Of a DNA stretch of 64,000 nt, positions 43,132 through 52,793 are shown piece after piece. The position numbers were made by a program, and so were the translations under genes. The notes under the pieces were generated by a model that was not told the DNA's origin, did no database searches, and was given only the letters and a program-made list of their open reading frames with translations. Position 1 is the stretch's first letter, and every line of letters starts with the position of its first letter. Origin of the DNA: Trichocoleus sp. FACHB-40 (GTDB lineage Bacteria; Cyanobacteriota; Cyanobacteriia; Cyanobacteriales; FACHB-T130); NCBI RefSeq assembly GCF_014695915.1, contig NZ_JACJPF010000052.1:102427-166426 (forward strand), read 5' to 3'.

Positions 43132-45144
43132 TTATTTAAGCGGCAGATTAGCGCTATTTTCAAAAAACTCGATGGTATTGAGAATGCTGATGGCTGAGCT
43201 ATAAGATTCTTCAAGTAATTCATTTTGCTCTTCGGGAGTATCTACTAGTTCGTCAGCCAGTAAACGCAGGGAACCAATTATAGAGTTAAGGCGGGTACGA
43301 GCTTCGTAAGAAAGACGATTACGGATTTCTTCATGGTAGGTGGATATACCTTGAGGCTGTTGAGAGAATTGCATTTCGTACAGACGCGCATAGAAGCCGC
43401 CTTTACTTAAAAGCTCTCTATGCGTCCCCACTTCCACAACACGTCCTTTATCTAGCACAGCAATTTGATTGGCTTTTTGCACAGTCGAGAGGCGGTGAGC
43501 AATCACGAGCGTAGTCCGCGAACGGCTCAACTCCTCGATTGCTGCTTGTACAAGGCGTTCAGAAACAGTATCTAACGCACTTGTTGCTTCATCAAGAATT
43601 AAAATATCTGGGTCTTGCACTAAAGCGCGAGCGATCGCAAGGCGTTGGCGTTGACCTCCAGAGAGCAGAACACCGCGATCGCCTATAAGAGTATCAAATC
43701 CTTTTGGCAATCCCATAATAAATTCATAAGCATTTGCTCGTTTCGCTGCGGCGGTAACTTCTTCGTCCGTGGCATCTGGCCGGGCATAAGCAATATTATT
43801 GCGAACCGTGGTATTGAACAGAAACGTATCCTGGCTAACAATCCCCATTTCTCTTCGGAGAGTCTTGAGATCGAACTCCCGCAGATCAATCCCGTCTATG
43901 CTAATGCTGCCCATCGTTGGGTCATAAAATCGCGGTAAAAGGTCAGCCAAAGTTGACTTTCCAGCACCCGATGACCCCACCAAAGCCAAAGTTGTTCCCT
44001 TTGGCAGGTACAAATCAACATCCTTTAGTACCATATCCGCCTGACTGGGGTAGCCAAAAGATATCTGATTGAAATGAATCCCTTCTTGCAAAGGTTTGTA
44101 AGTTACAGAACCGTTGCCCATGAACGGCTTATTATCTCGGCGCAAGAAGTCATTAGCTATCTCTACACTAGCAGCGCTATTGGCTAAAGCTCCCCGTGCG
44201 CTATTTAACTGTGTAATAAAGGGCAGTAACCGGAAAAGCAACAATAAGTAAGTCAGTAGCACTGCCGAAAGAGATTCAATCTCATCAGCAAAGAAAGTCC
44301 GCCCAAGAAAGACGATCGCAATCAAACCAACAATACCAGTAACCTCGCTAACTGGGCCGATAGCCGCCGAGTTTGCCTGAGATTGGAAATCAGCTTTTTC
44401 GCGAGCACGAATTAATTCATGAATTCTTTGATACTCTCTGGCTTCGTTCCCTGTTGCCTTAACCAGCCGAATCCCACTAAGTGCTTCTAGTACAGAGATA
44501 GAATAACTTTTAGACATCTCTGAGAGCTGCTTGCCAAAATACTTAGCACGGGAAATCGAGTATTGATTGACTACCGCAACTACAGCCAGTAAAACTGTTG
44601 AAGCCAGTGTCAGTTGCCAGGAGATAGCTAGCAGCAAAGCCACAAACACCAACACTGTAATTACGGTGATCACCATTTTGAGTGCGGTGCTAATTGCCGT
44701 AGCAGCCCGACTGACTTCTCCACCCAAACGATTTATCAGATCGCCGACTTTCGCCTGGGAGTAAAAATCTAAGTCCACCTCTAGCAACATCTGCACTCCT
44801 GCTTCCCGCAGGTCGGAGGTGAGGGCCCGCGACAGAGAACTCGATACTAACGAACTGCCATAGGTCGCAAGGTTCTTCAAAACAATGATCGCCACAATAG
44901 CGGCTGCCATTACTATCAGCCGATAGTCGCTAGGAACTCCATCAAAGGGCGACATAATAAACTTAAGAATCGGCGGTCCGCTCTTTAAATCTATTTGTTG
45001 ACCTAAAAAATTCAAAATTATAGGTGCAATTAGGGCTGTACTCACCCCGTTAAACAATCCCCCAGAAAAGCCCAAAATAATCGTTAGGACAATCCAAGCA
45101 GGATATCGGCGAGCAAATTTTAGGAGTAGCTTACTTGAAGACAT
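43132..45144 (-). CDS. HepA-like ABC exporter with a histidine-kinase-like C-terminal extension
   Basis: The 670-residue half-transporter has an N-terminal six-helix membrane domain and an ATPase domain. The ATPase domain has Walker A GSSGAGKST, a Q-loop SQDTFLF, signature LLSGGQRQRLAIARAL and Walker B ILILDEAT. Similar proteins export envelope polysaccharide in heterocyst-forming cyanobacteria. The unusual part is residues 600-670. SYEARTRLNSIIGSLRLLADEL has the pattern of a HisKA dimerisation helix (SHELRTPLN) with Tyr in place of the phosphorylated His, followed by a second helix (ELLEESYSSAISILNTIEFF). This extension may aid dimerisation or signalling. Confidence 0.88.
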   Translation of the reverse strand: MSSSKLLLKFARRYPAWIVLTIILGFSGGLFNGVSTALIAPIILNFLGQQIDLKSGPPILKFIMSPFDGVPSDYRLIVMAAAIVAIIVLKNLATYGSSLVSSSLSRALTSDLREAGVQMLLEVDLDFYSQAKVGDLINRLGGEVSRAATAISTALKMVITVITVLVFVALLLAISWQLTLASTVLLAVVAVVNQYSISRAKYFGKQLSEMSKSYSISVLEALSGIRLVKATGNEAREYQRIHELIRAREKADFQSQANSAAIGPVSEVTGIVGLIAIVFLGRTFFADEIESLSAVLLTYLLLLFRLLPFITQLNSARGALANSAASVEIANDFLRRDNKPFMGNGSVTYKPLQEGIHFNQISFGYPSQADMVLKDVDLYLPKGTTLALVGSSGAGKSTLADLLPRFYDPTMGSISIDGIDLREFDLKTLRREMGIVSQDTFLFNTTVRNNIAYARPDATDEEVTAAAKRANAYEFIMGLPKGFDTLIGDRGVLLSGGQRQRLAIARALVQDPDILILDEATSALDTVSERLVQAAIEELSRSRTTLVIAHRLSTVQKANQIAVLDKGRVVEVGTHRELLSKGGFYARLYEMQFSQQPQGISTYHEEIRNRLSYEARTRLNSIIGSLRLLADELVDTPEEQNELLEESYSSAISILNTIEFFENSANLPLK

Positions 45145-45283
45145 ACAGCCCTTCCTGCTACAAAGTTACTGGTAATCAAAAGAGACACTTGATTTATTCT
45201 CTAACCGTCTGACCAAAACCCAATTTATAAATTATTGTTAAGTATATTCAGATGTTCCTTTTAGACTCAACAAGGTTGATTGA

Positions 45284-46450
45284 CTATAAATTGGCAATTA
45301 CCTGTGAGAGTATACTTGCCATTGCACCAATACTGTACGATTCTACACATCTTTCTCTTGCCCGTTTTCCTTGCTGCTGAGCTTCTTCTAAATACTGGAA
45401 CATCCATTGGATCTTTTCGGCGATTTGGTTCGGGCAACTCGGCTCGACAAGATAACCAGTTCCACCTAAAATTTCTGGAATATCTCCAACTCGTGTAGCT
45501 AAAACAGGTTTAGCCATTGCCATACCATCTGTCAATTTCAGAGGAAACTGGGCGCGAGTTGCAGGAGTGTCTCTTTGTGGAACAACTACGATGTGAGCTG
45601 CGGCTACTATTTCAGGCATGACCTCAGCCGGATAGCTAGGCAGTTTGATAATCCAGCGTCCCCACTGTTCAATGAGTTTATCATCATAGTTATCATAGGG
45701 ACTGCCGCCTACAATAACCAGTCTTAAATCAGGCTCATTCAAATGATCCAGCGCCATAAGAACATCTTCTAAACCCTTGTAAGGTCTTGGCGCTCCCGGA
45801 AACATCAAAATTCGATACCCAGACAAACCATAGCGAACTCTGCTTTCCTCTGGATCGTAACGAGCAGGATCAAATAGCGAAATATCCTTGCCGTTCGGAA
45901 CCGATATACCACCGAAACGTTCTTTTAGAAAATTGGTGTGTACGGTGACAGCATCTGCTTGACTAATTAAGCGTTCCATCAATTTTAAGTACAAAGGGTG
46001 ATCCGGACGTCTCAAAGCACCGTCTTTTTTAAGCAGATCCCTGGCTAGCTGTTTGGGGGTTGGACGATAATGCCATTCATCGCCTCCATGCCAGCTTAGT
46101 TCCCAATCATCAATGTCTACAATCAGCGGGCGGCGCGTATACAGCTTTTTTAAAAGTGCAACTCCGAAACTTGCAGGTTGAGGCTTAATTGCATAGATTA
46201 CATCTCCATCAATTTTCTGCAAAATATCCCTGACTGGCTTGAAGTCAATATTATCGCTAGTGACAGGAACAGCATAAATAGGAATTCTTGAAGGAGTTGC
46301 CCCGTATAATTTTTTACCAAAAACAAATCCCAATATTTCAACTTTGTATCCCAGTTTTAGGAGCGCTTCTCCTAATAAAGATGCCCGCATTATTCCGTCA
46401 TTCGTAGACAGATTCCAAACTAACAATGAAATTTTGCCAACATCTTTCAT
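45284..46450 (-). CDS. GT4-family glycosyltransferase
   Basis: The 388-residue protein begins ISLLVWNLSTNDGIMRASLLGEALLKLGYKVEILGF. The GT4 donor-binding domain reads ILMFPGAPRPYKGLEDVLMALDHL, then RLVIVGGSPYDNYDDKLIEQWG and HIVVVPQRDTPATRAQFPLKLTDGMAMAKPVLATRVGDIPEILGG. It precedes the ABC exporter on the same strand by about 140 bases. Retaining transfer of a hexose to a lipid- or polymer-linked acceptor is likely; the specific sugar is unknown. Confidence 0.85.
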   Translation of the reverse strand: MKDVGKISLLVWNLSTNDGIMRASLLGEALLKLGYKVEILGFVFGKKLYGATPSRIPIYAVPVTSDNIDFKPVRDILQKIDGDVIYAIKPQPASFGVALLKKLYTRRPLIVDIDDWELSWHGGDEWHYRPTPKQLARDLLKKDGALRRPDHPLYLKLMERLISQADAVTVHTNFLKERFGGISVPNGKDISLFDPARYDPEESRVRYGLSGYRILMFPGAPRPYKGLEDVLMALDHLNEPDLRLVIVGGSPYDNYDDKLIEQWGRWIIKLPSYPAEVMPEIVAAAHIVVVPQRDTPATRAQFPLKLTDGMAMAKPVLATRVGDIPEILGGTGYLVEPSCPNQIAEKIQWMFQYLEEAQQQGKRARERCVESYSIGAMASILSQVIANL

Positions 46451-46507
46451 ATAAGGATTCTCTTACAAAGAATAAACAATATGTCGTGAACATTTGCCTT
46501 GTGTTAT

Positions 46508-47338
46508 TTAGCACAGCAGGAGTTTTAAATTCGATATATTTGATAGCATAAATTTAGCAATGTTAAGCGCCTTAGTATAAAATAAATGGATAACGGCTTT
46601 GACGGACTGAGGGCGGACAGGATAAGTGCAGTGAAGAACTTTTATTGGTTCAGTAACATCACCATAGGAATCTTTCCATTTAGTCAAAAAGTTATCACTG
46701 GCTGGTAATATTTTCAACTTTGGCTTTACTACTTCCATCTTAGCAGCAAAAGCTCCTTGATATCTCAACAACAATACATCCTGATTTTTGAAAACAATTT
46801 CATCAAAATAATTTTTAAATTTCGCGAAAAGCTTTTTGTTAAGTTCTGATTTGTTAAAGCCAATAAATCCGGTATTGTGCTGAATACTATTTTCTTTTAG
46901 GGGTAGCCCTAGAAATTTAAGAGTTGGCACAACATCTTGCTTTACTATCAGGAGGCTTGAGTTTTTAGTGATAGCAGGTTGCACGTCTTCTGTTATAACT
47001 GTATCTACTTCGTGTAGACAATCAAATATTTCACTTATATTGGCAAGTAAACAAATACCTGAATCGATAAAAATTGTTTTATCAAAAGGCGATTGTTCAT
47101 ATAGGGAAGTTTTTGCTTTACGCGAGGACAAAACGGTATTTTCGTTGGCAAGTGCCTGTTGCAATATTACATTACCGTCAACCTTGAGCCAAGGTTCTAA
47201 GATTTTGGGAATTCGATCTATTAGAATGAGAATTTGTTCTAGATGAAACTTTCTTACTGAAGCCAGAAAATGGATGCAGTATTGGAAATAATACAGGAGT
47301 GTTAAAATTGTAATAATCCCCTTTGTTTGGGATGTCAT
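46508..47338 (-). CDS. glycosyltransferase-like protein (GT8-type fold), uncertain
   Basis: The ATG at 47338 (MTSQTKGIITILTLLYYFQYC) is preferred to a TTG six codons upstream. The 276-residue protein shares with nucleotide-sugar transferases the order KTIFIDSGICLLANISEIF (one Asp, in place of a DxD), NTGFIGFNKSELNKKLFAKF and IKVLHCTYPVRPQSV. The base composition is A+T-rich compared with its neighbours. It probably belongs to the polysaccharide island, but its activity is doubtful because the metal-binding pair is incomplete. Confidence 0.65.
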   Translation of the reverse strand: MTSQTKGIITILTLLYYFQYCIHFLASVRKFHLEQILILIDRIPKILEPWLKVDGNVILQQALANENTVLSSRKAKTSLYEQSPFDKTIFIDSGICLLANISEIFDCLHEVDTVITEDVQPAITKNSSLLIVKQDVVPTLKFLGLPLKENSIQHNTGFIGFNKSELNKKLFAKFKNYFDEIVFKNQDVLLLRYQGAFAAKMEVVKPKLKILPASDNFLTKWKDSYGDVTEPIKVLHCTYPVRPQSVKAVIHLFYTKALNIAKFMLSNISNLKLLLC

Positions 47339-47420
47339 AATTAGTTTAGCTTTCAACTCTAATCGGTTATTTATATTACTGGTAGCTAGATTTAGGAGGG
47401 GGCAAACTTATTTTAAAATG

Positions 47421-47630
47421 CTATCGAGCAACTAGCTTCAGTCTGCCTGTCTGAATTTCGTCAAATATACGATTAATTTGGCGACGTTCTCCGTCGGTAA
47501 CATTGTAATCAGAGAGGATGGCGGTTGTCAGCTGAAGATGCTCGTTAAGGCTGAGTTGACCAGATGAAAGGATGCGATCTACCATGTGCTGAATTTGCTC
47601 TTTTGGCTGACGATCTCGTGTCCATGCCAT
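47421..47630 (-). CDS. conserved small cyanobacterial protein
   Basis: The 69-residue protein (MAWTRDRQPKEQIQHMVDRIL, then LSLNEHLQLTTAILSDYNVTDGERRQINRIFDEI) is highly charged and helical. From memory, similar short proteins are common in cyanobacteria and have no assigned function. It has no membrane segment or motif. It lies between the island and the divergently transcribed gloB. Confidence 0.65.
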   Translation of the reverse strand: MAWTRDRQPKEQIQHMVDRILSSGQLSLNEHLQLTTAILSDYNVTDGERRQINRIFDEIQTGRLKLVAR

Positions 47631-47798
47631 AGGTGGTTGGTCACTCCTGGTTTAAGGCAATGTAGCGCTTTATTCTCTATTTAAGATTATCTGTCTCATA
47701 TTGGTTGGCATTTAGCTAAAGTTACTGCAAGAATAATGTAAAGAAATAATAAATTTTATGCCACGATGGGATAATTGCTCATACAGAGGGAGTGTTGA

Positions 47799-48572
47799 AT
47801 GCAGGTTCAACGAATTCCGGCACTTTCGGACAACTACATTTTTTTGCTCCACGATCCGATTCAGAAAATAGCAGCAGTGGTAGACCCAGCCCAAGCGCAG
47901 CCTGTGCTGCGGCACCTCGAAGCAATTGACACTGAGTTGGTAGCGATTTTTAATACTCACCATCATAGCGATCATGTGGGCGGAAACCAGCAGCTTTTGC
48001 AGCATTTTTCTGGTGTCTGCGTGTATGGAGGTGCTGAGGACAAAGGTAGAATTCCGGGGCAACAGGTGTTTTTGCAGGAAGGCTCGCGGGTAGAATTTGC
48101 TGGTAGAGTCGGCGAAGTTTTCTTTGTTCCAGGCCATACCCGCGCCCACATCGCCTACTACTTTCCCCCAGCAACAACCGAAGAGCCGGGAGAATTATTC
48201 TGTGGCGACACCCTTTTTGCTGGAGGCTGCGGCAGACTATTTGAAGGCACGCCAACGCAGATGGTGTCTAGCTTGGGCAAATTGCGGGCTTTACCCGATA
48301 GCACGCGAGTTTGGTGCGCCCATGAATACACCCTGAAAAATCTTGAATTTGCCCTAACTGTAGATGGGGATAACCCAGAGTTACAAGCCCGCTGGACTCA
48401 AGTAAAAGCTGCCCGTAGCCGTTCTGAGGCGACAGTGCCATCCCAACTTGGTATAGAAAAGCGCACTAATCCATTTTTGCGCTGGGACGCTCCTGTGCTG
48501 CAATCAGCAGTGAAAAGTCTAGACCCTGTGCAGACTTTTGCCAGGCTGCGGGGGATGAAGGATCGGTTTTAG
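47799..48572 (+). CDS. gloB: hydroxyacylglutathione hydrolase (glyoxalase II)
   Basis: The 257-residue metallo-beta-lactamase-fold enzyme hydrolyses S-D-lactoylglutathione to lactate and glutathione. The zinc motif [10 protein letters not shown] is at residues 53-62. [13 protein letters not shown] and [18 protein letters not shown] provide the other ligands. The C-terminal [12 protein letters not shown] is typical of glyoxalase II. A GAGGGAG ribosome-binding site lies upstream of the ATG. It is divergent from the 69-residue gene. Confidence 0.95.
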   Translation: MQVQRIPALSDNYIFLLHDPIQKIAAVVDPAQAQPVLRHLEAIDTELVAIFNTHHHSDHVGGNQQLLQHFSGVCVYGGAEDKGRIPGQQVFLQEGSRVEFAGRVGEVFFVPGHTRAHIAYYFPPATTEEPGELFCGDTLFAGGCGRLFEGTPTQMVSSLGKLRALPDSTRVWCAHEYTLKNLEFALTVDGDNPELQARWTQVKAARSRSEATVPSQLGIEKRTNPFLRWDAPVLQSAVKSLDPVQTFARLRGMKDRF

Positions 48573-48665
48573 ATTAAAAGATTGCGATCGCTCACTATCT
48601 TTTTGTAAGATGGAGTGTTCTAGCTTATCATTACTCCTTCTGTTGTCTGTAGCAGAAAAAAGACT

Positions 48666-49124
48666 ATGGCGAAACGTGTGCAATTAGTTTTGAATCAAGA
48701 TGTCAGCAAACTGGGAAAATCTGGCGATTTAGTAGAAGTCGCTCCCGGTTATGCTCGCAATTACCTAATTCCCCAAAAAATGGGAGTTCCTGCCACTCCC
48801 GGCTTGCTCAAGCAAGTCGAACGGCGTAGAGAAAAAGAGCGGCAGCGCCTTTTGGAAGAGAAGCAGGTAGCTACAGAGCTGAGGACTGCTATAGAGGCTG
48901 TGGGCAGCTTCACCATTGCTAAGCAGGTGGGTGAAGAAAATGCCATCTTTGGTACTGTCACCGCTCCAGAAGTGGCAACAGCCATCCAACAAGCCACTGG
49001 TAAGGAAGTCGATCGGCGGAATATCAGCCTCCCTGATATCGGAGAGACTGGCACCTACAAGGCAGAAATAAGGTTACACCCGGAAATCACAGCGGTTGTA
49101 CAAATTCAGGTTGTGCCTAGCTAA
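48666..49124 (+). CDS. rplI: 50S ribosomal protein L9
   Basis: The 152-residue protein has the L9 N-terminal domain [40 protein letters not shown], which binds 23S rRNA. A long connecting helix ([26 protein letters not shown]) and the C-terminal domain ([29 protein letters not shown]) follow. Length and order are normal. It precedes dnaB, a neighbour relationship seen in many bacteria. Confidence 0.98.
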   Translation: MAKRVQLVLNQDVSKLGKSGDLVEVAPGYARNYLIPQKMGVPATPGLLKQVERRREKERQRLLEEKQVATELRTAIEAVGSFTIAKQVGEENAIFGTVTAPEVATAIQQATGKEVDRRNISLPDIGETGTYKAEIRLHPEITAVVQIQVVPS

Positions 49125-49209
49125 GCGTAGTGCAGAGGCGTTGAAGACGTTGCATACAATGTCTCTACACTTTCCGCGTGGGTAGAAGCAGTTTTTTCAG
49201 GCAAAAAAA

Positions 49210-49248
49210 GGGGGTTGGGTGTCGGATCGCAGCGACTACTCAACCCCC
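49210..49248. terminator. hairpin between rplI and dnaB
   Basis: GGGGGTTG and CAACCCCC pair across about 23 bases, with a secondary GTCG/CGAC pair inside. The T-run needed for an intrinsic terminator is not clear, so an RNA structure near dnaB is equally possible. Confidence 0.5.
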
Positions 49249-49291
49249 ATTATCATAGTCGTGGCGGCTCCTTGTTAAAACGACCTCTGTT

Positions 49292-50644
49292 ATGGCTCAC
49301 GAACTGAATTTTCATTCTTCAAGCGATCGCCTTCCACCCCAAAACCTCGACGCTGAAGAAAGCATCTTGGGAGGCATTTTGCTAGACCCAGAAGCCATCG
49401 GTCGAGTAACTGACTTGCTTGTGCCAGAGGCGTTTTCTCTCATTGCTCACAAAGAGATTTACCGATCCGCCCTTACCCTCCACAGCCAAGGTAAACCCAC
49501 CGACTTAATGAGCGTTACCAGTTGGCTGTATGACAGAGGCTTGCTGGAGAAGGTTGGCGGACAAACAAAGTTAGCTCAACTGGTGGATCGCACGGTTTCA
49601 GCCGTCAACATCGACCAGTACGCGGCGCTAGTGATAGATAAGTACCTGCGCCGTAAGTTAATCCAAGCAGGGGGCGAGATTGCTCAGTTGGGTTACGAGA
49701 CGGCTACGGAGTTGGAAATTATCCTCGACCAGGCGGAACAGAAAGTTTTCAGCCTCACCCAAGATCGTCCTCAGCAGGGTCTGGTTCCTATTTCCGACAC
49801 GCTGATAAATACATTTCAGGATATTGAAACTCGCCATCAGGATCTAGCGCTACCCGGTCTTACCTGTGGCTATTATGACCTCGACGCGATGACTGGGGGC
49901 TTTCAGCGTTCCGACCTGATTATCGTGGCGGGTAGACCGTCAATGGGAAAAACAGCTATCTGCTTAAATATTGCTCGCAATATCGCTGAGTTTCATAAGT
50001 TGCCAGTAGCTGTTTTTAGCCTGGAAATGTCGAAAGAACAGCTAGTGCAGCGGATGCTTGCTAGTGAGGCTGAGATTGAAAGTAACCATTTGCGGGCTGG
50101 GCGAGTTGCACAAAATCAGTGGGAACGTTTAAGTCGCGCCCTTGGCACTCTTTCGGAGATGCCAATTTTTATTGATGATACTCCGAATATGACTGTGATG
50201 CAGATGCGATCGCAAGCTCGTCGTCTTCAAGCGGAACAGCGTGGCGAGTTGGGCTTAATTCTGCTGGATTACTTGCAATTGATGGAGGGCGGCGGCGACA
50301 ATCGGGTGCAAGAGCTGTCAAAAATTACCCGAAGTCTCAAAGGTTTAGCTCGCGAACTCAGCGTTCCAATTATCGCTTTATCCCAGCTGAGTCGAGGTGT
50401 GGAAGCTCGTAATAATAAACGCCCAATGATGTCTGATTTAAGAGAATCGGGGTCGATCGAACAGGACGCGGATTTAATTATGATGTTATATCGCGAAGAG
50501 TATTACCAACCCGATACACCAGATCGAGGTATTGCTGAGGTAATTATTTCTAAACATCGAAATGGGCCGACGGGAACCATAAAGTTATTATTTGATCCGC
50601 AATTTACGCGCTTCCGAAATCTCGCCTCTTCTAATCGGGGATGA
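49292..50644 (+). CDS. dnaB: replicative DNA helicase
   Basis: The 450-residue hexameric helicase opens the replication fork. The N-terminal domain (DRLPPQNLDAEESILGGILLDPEAI) binds primase. The RecA-like domain has Walker A GRPSMGKT, FSLEMSKEQLVQRMLASEA, Walker B LGLILLDYLQLM and SQLSRGVEARNNKRPMMSDLRESGSIEQDAD. The normal C-terminus (FRNLA) is present and no intein interrupts it. Downstream is a bidirectional terminator shared with the FKBP gene. Confidence 0.98.
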   Translation: MAHELNFHSSSDRLPPQNLDAEESILGGILLDPEAIGRVTDLLVPEAFSLIAHKEIYRSALTLHSQGKPTDLMSVTSWLYDRGLLEKVGGQTKLAQLVDRTVSAVNIDQYAALVIDKYLRRKLIQAGGEIAQLGYETATELEIILDQAEQKVFSLTQDRPQQGLVPISDTLINTFQDIETRHQDLALPGLTCGYYDLDAMTGGFQRSDLIIVAGRPSMGKTAICLNIARNIAEFHKLPVAVFSLEMSKEQLVQRMLASEAEIESNHLRAGRVAQNQWERLSRALGTLSEMPIFIDDTPNMTVMQMRSQARRLQAEQRGELGLILLDYLQLMEGGGDNRVQELSKITRSLKGLARELSVPIIALSQLSRGVEARNNKRPMMSDLRESGSIEQDADLIMMLYREEYYQPDTPDRGIAEVIISKHRNGPTGTIKLLFDPQFTRFRNLASSNRG

Positions 50645-50671
50645 TTCAATAAATTGGTATATACAAAGCAA

Positions 50672-50699
50672 AAACCCGGTTTATTTTGAAACCGGGTTT
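50672..50699. terminator. bidirectional terminator between dnaB and the FKBP gene
   Basis: AAACCCGGTTT and AAACCGGGTTT form an 11-bp stem with A/T flanks between two convergent genes. Confidence 0.8.
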
Positions 50700-50711
50700 C
50701 GTCAGATTTAT

Positions 50712-51257
50712 TTAGCTAATTTTCAGCAGTTCTACATCGAAAATCAGCGTAGCATTGGGAGGAATCACGCCACCTGCACCGCGAGATCCATAACCCAATT
50801 CTGGGGGGATAATTAACTGGCGACGACTACCGACTTTCATGGTACTGAGTCCTTCATCCCAGCCTTTGATTACTTGTCCGACGCCGAGTTTGAAGGAGAA
50901 GGGTTGATTGCGATCGCGCGAACTATCAAACTTCGTGCCATCCTCTAGAGTGCCAGTATAATGCACTACAACTGTCTGACCAGTTTTTGGAGTCGCACCG
51001 TCGCCTTCTTTTAACTCAATATACTTGAGACCAGAGGGCGTTGTCGTAACCTTCTCGTCACTTTCTGGGTTGGTATTCATCGTAATAAGCCTTGTACTGT
51101 CAACATCTGGGTTATTGCTTGGGGTTTGTGTAAGTGTAGGTGAGGAGTAATTTAGCTCCGAAGCGATCGCCTCTTGTGGAGAGTTGCTAACTTGAGCCAA
51201 TATTATCACCAACACGCAGGCAAACATGACCCCGACGCTGATTAAAATCTCTCTCAA
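50712..51257 (-). CDS. FKBP-type peptidyl-prolyl isomerase, membrane-anchored or exported
   Basis: The 181-residue protein has an N-terminal hydrophobic helix ([20 protein letters not shown]), a Ser/Thr/Pro-rich linker and an FKBP domain. The domain reads [75 protein letters not shown] and [14 protein letters not shown]. It speeds cis-trans isomerisation of proline bonds in exported proteins. The start is probably the TTG at 51257, with GGAGG nine bases upstream. Confidence 0.93.
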   Translation of the reverse strand: MREILISVGVMFACVLVIILAQVSNSPQEAIASELNYSSPTLTQTPSNNPDVDSTRLITMNTNPESDEKVTTTPSGLKYIELKEGDGATPKTGQTVVVHYTGTLEDGTKFDSSRDRNQPFSFKLGVGQVIKGWDEGLSTMKVGSRRQLIIPPELGYGSRGAGGVIPPNATLIFDVELLKIS

Positions 51258-51371
51258 AATTTTTCCTCCATACCTTTAAGACTTCAAAATTTTAGATTTT
51301 GCAAAGGTCGAACTTCCTTTGCCGCCGATGCCATTGTATAGGCACAAAGCACTATGGATTTTAGATTCAAT

Positions 51372-51392
51372 CCAAAATCCAAAATCCAAAAT
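51372..51392. repeat. three tandem CCAAAAT heptamers
   Basis: Three perfect CCAAAAT units stand in tandem. Short tandem heptamers of this type are common between cyanobacterial genes. No function is assigned. Confidence 0.75.
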
Positions 51393-51431
51393 CGATTGTC
51401 CCGTTGGATTCTCAAATCCTATCAGCTTTTA

Positions 51432-51755
51432 TCACCGCCACAGCTTATTTTCCATGTCACGCACCTGACGTTCCAACCTGTCGATGCGTCCCCGCAATTC
51501 ATCCATTTCCGACTGGCGGGGAACTCCCAGATCCTGCAACATATTACGCATCTGCCGTTGCATCTGTACTTCCAAGTTACCCTGATCTGACTTGATTTGC
51601 TGCATCAAATCATCCACAAGCCCTTTGGCTTGTTCAGGGTTGATCTTGCCTTCCTTAACCCATTCATCGCTAACTTCCCGAATTTTCTCTGCTGCCATAG
51701 ATGTCGTACCCACACCGAGCATCAGTAGCTGCTTAAGCCAGTTGTTATTATCCAT
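51432..51755 (-). CDS. phasin-like coiled-coil protein
   Basis: The 107-residue protein has a short hydrophobic start (WLKQLLMLGVGTTSMAAEKI), then helices rich in charged residues (EVSDEWVKEGKINPEQAKGLVDDLMQQIKS). A C-terminal leucine-zipper-like helix (SEMDELRGRIDRLERQVRDMENKL) follows. This matches the phasin/PhaF-like proteins that coat storage granules, or related membrane-associated helpers. No catalytic residues are present. Confidence 0.75.
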   Translation of the reverse strand: MDNNNWLKQLLMLGVGTTSMAAEKIREVSDEWVKEGKINPEQAKGLVDDLMQQIKSDQGNLEVQMQRQMRNMLQDLGVPRQSEMDELRGRIDRLERQVRDMENKLWR

Positions 51756-51959
51756 AGTGCCTTCTTGTCACCTGTCGCTCTCAAAAAGTGGCTGAACCTA
51801 GACGATAAAGCAATGTTGTTTCGTCTTTCCGCCTACAGTTCTATTCTGTGACATTCTCTCGACAACTGCTGCCTACCTGACGCGCTTTGATGATGGCAAA
51901 ATTACATAAGGCAGATTCAAAGCTATTTATACTCGCCCAGAAGCGATCGCAAGACCCAA

Positions 51960-52268
51960 ATGGTTATCGAGTGGCTGAAGATAGAAGTCCCCCCCGAAAT
52001 CCGGGAAAAATACATCCAGAAGGATGCCGAAATCTGGACGGCGTTTCTCGCCACCTGTCCGGGGTTTCTCGGTAAAGAAGTTTGGCTCAATCCTAACGAG
52101 CCAACAGCGGTTACTCTGGTGATTCGCTGGGAGACACGCGAACATTGGAAATCCATTAGCTCAGAACGCTTGCAACAGGTTGAGGAGCAGTTTGATCAAG
52201 CGATGGGAGATAGCTATCCAATTATTGATTCAGCGGAGTATCAAGTCCGAAAGTTTCCCCAAGTTTAA
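51960..52268 (+). CDS. TIGR03792-type antibiotic-biosynthesis-monooxygenase-fold protein
   Basis: The 102-residue protein opens MVIEWLKIEVPPEIREKYIQKDAEIWTAFLATCPGFLGKEVWLNP. It continues with VTLVIRWETREHWKSIS and ends YQVRKFPQV. This is the ferredoxin-like ABM fold of a small cyanobacterial family. No function has been shown for the family as far as I know. It is divergent from the phasin-like gene and is followed by the zinc-ribbon gene. Confidence 0.8.
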   Translation: MVIEWLKIEVPPEIREKYIQKDAEIWTAFLATCPGFLGKEVWLNPNEPTAVTLVIRWETREHWKSISSERLQQVEEQFDQAMGDSYPIIDSAEYQVRKFPQV

Positions 52269-52418
52269 ACTGGGATTTAGAGGAATACTTTTCGGTTGAT
52301 GGTGTCCAGCCTTTGGAGATCACCTCAATGGCTCTTTTTAAGGGAGGCTAGGGGGATCTAGCCCTAGCCCAGAAGTATTTGGTCTTTTTCTAGATTAAAA
52401 ATAACTTTGTTGCGATAA

Positions 52419-52793
52419 ATGCCGACTTGTCCCAAGTGCCATCAACTAATTAAAGCCGAAGCAACTACCTGTCCCTATTGTCGCTGTGAGCTGAAAGCCT
52501 ACGGTCATCCTGGCATACCCTTACACCGAGCAACTGGGGAAGAGTATCTGTGCGACACCTGTACTTACCACGAAGACGATACTTGTACCTTTGCCAAGCG
52601 CCCTTATGCAAAAGAGTGTACGCTTTATAGCGATCGCTCTCAACAACTTGACAAAACGACCACAAAGCGCTACGGACTCGGCTGGCAGCACTCGCTTCAG
52701 CTTTGGTGCCAACGCAACCAGGGTTTGCTTATGTTCGCAAGTCTGATCGTCGTGAGTTTATTAGTAGCCTTCTATTCTACCAGGGGACGCTAG
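52419..52793 (+). CDS. zinc-ribbon protein with C-terminal membrane anchor
   Basis: The 124-residue protein starts with a zinc ribbon (CPKCHQLIKAEATTCPYC, two CxxC pairs). A second Cys-rich segment (YLCDTCTYHEDDTCTFAKRPYAKECTLY) follows, and then a membrane helix (LLMFASLIVVSLLVAFY). The gene ends at 52793 inside the convergent nblS gene: both stop codons come from the single palindrome CTAG at 52790-52793. Function is unknown; in cyanobacteria it is often found beside nblS. Confidence 0.8.
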   Translation: MPTCPKCHQLIKAEATTCPYCRCELKAYGHPGIPLHRATGEEYLCDTCTYHEDDTCTFAKRPYAKECTLYSDRSQQLDKTTTKRYGLGWQHSLQLWCQRNQGLLMFASLIVVSLLVAFYSTRGR

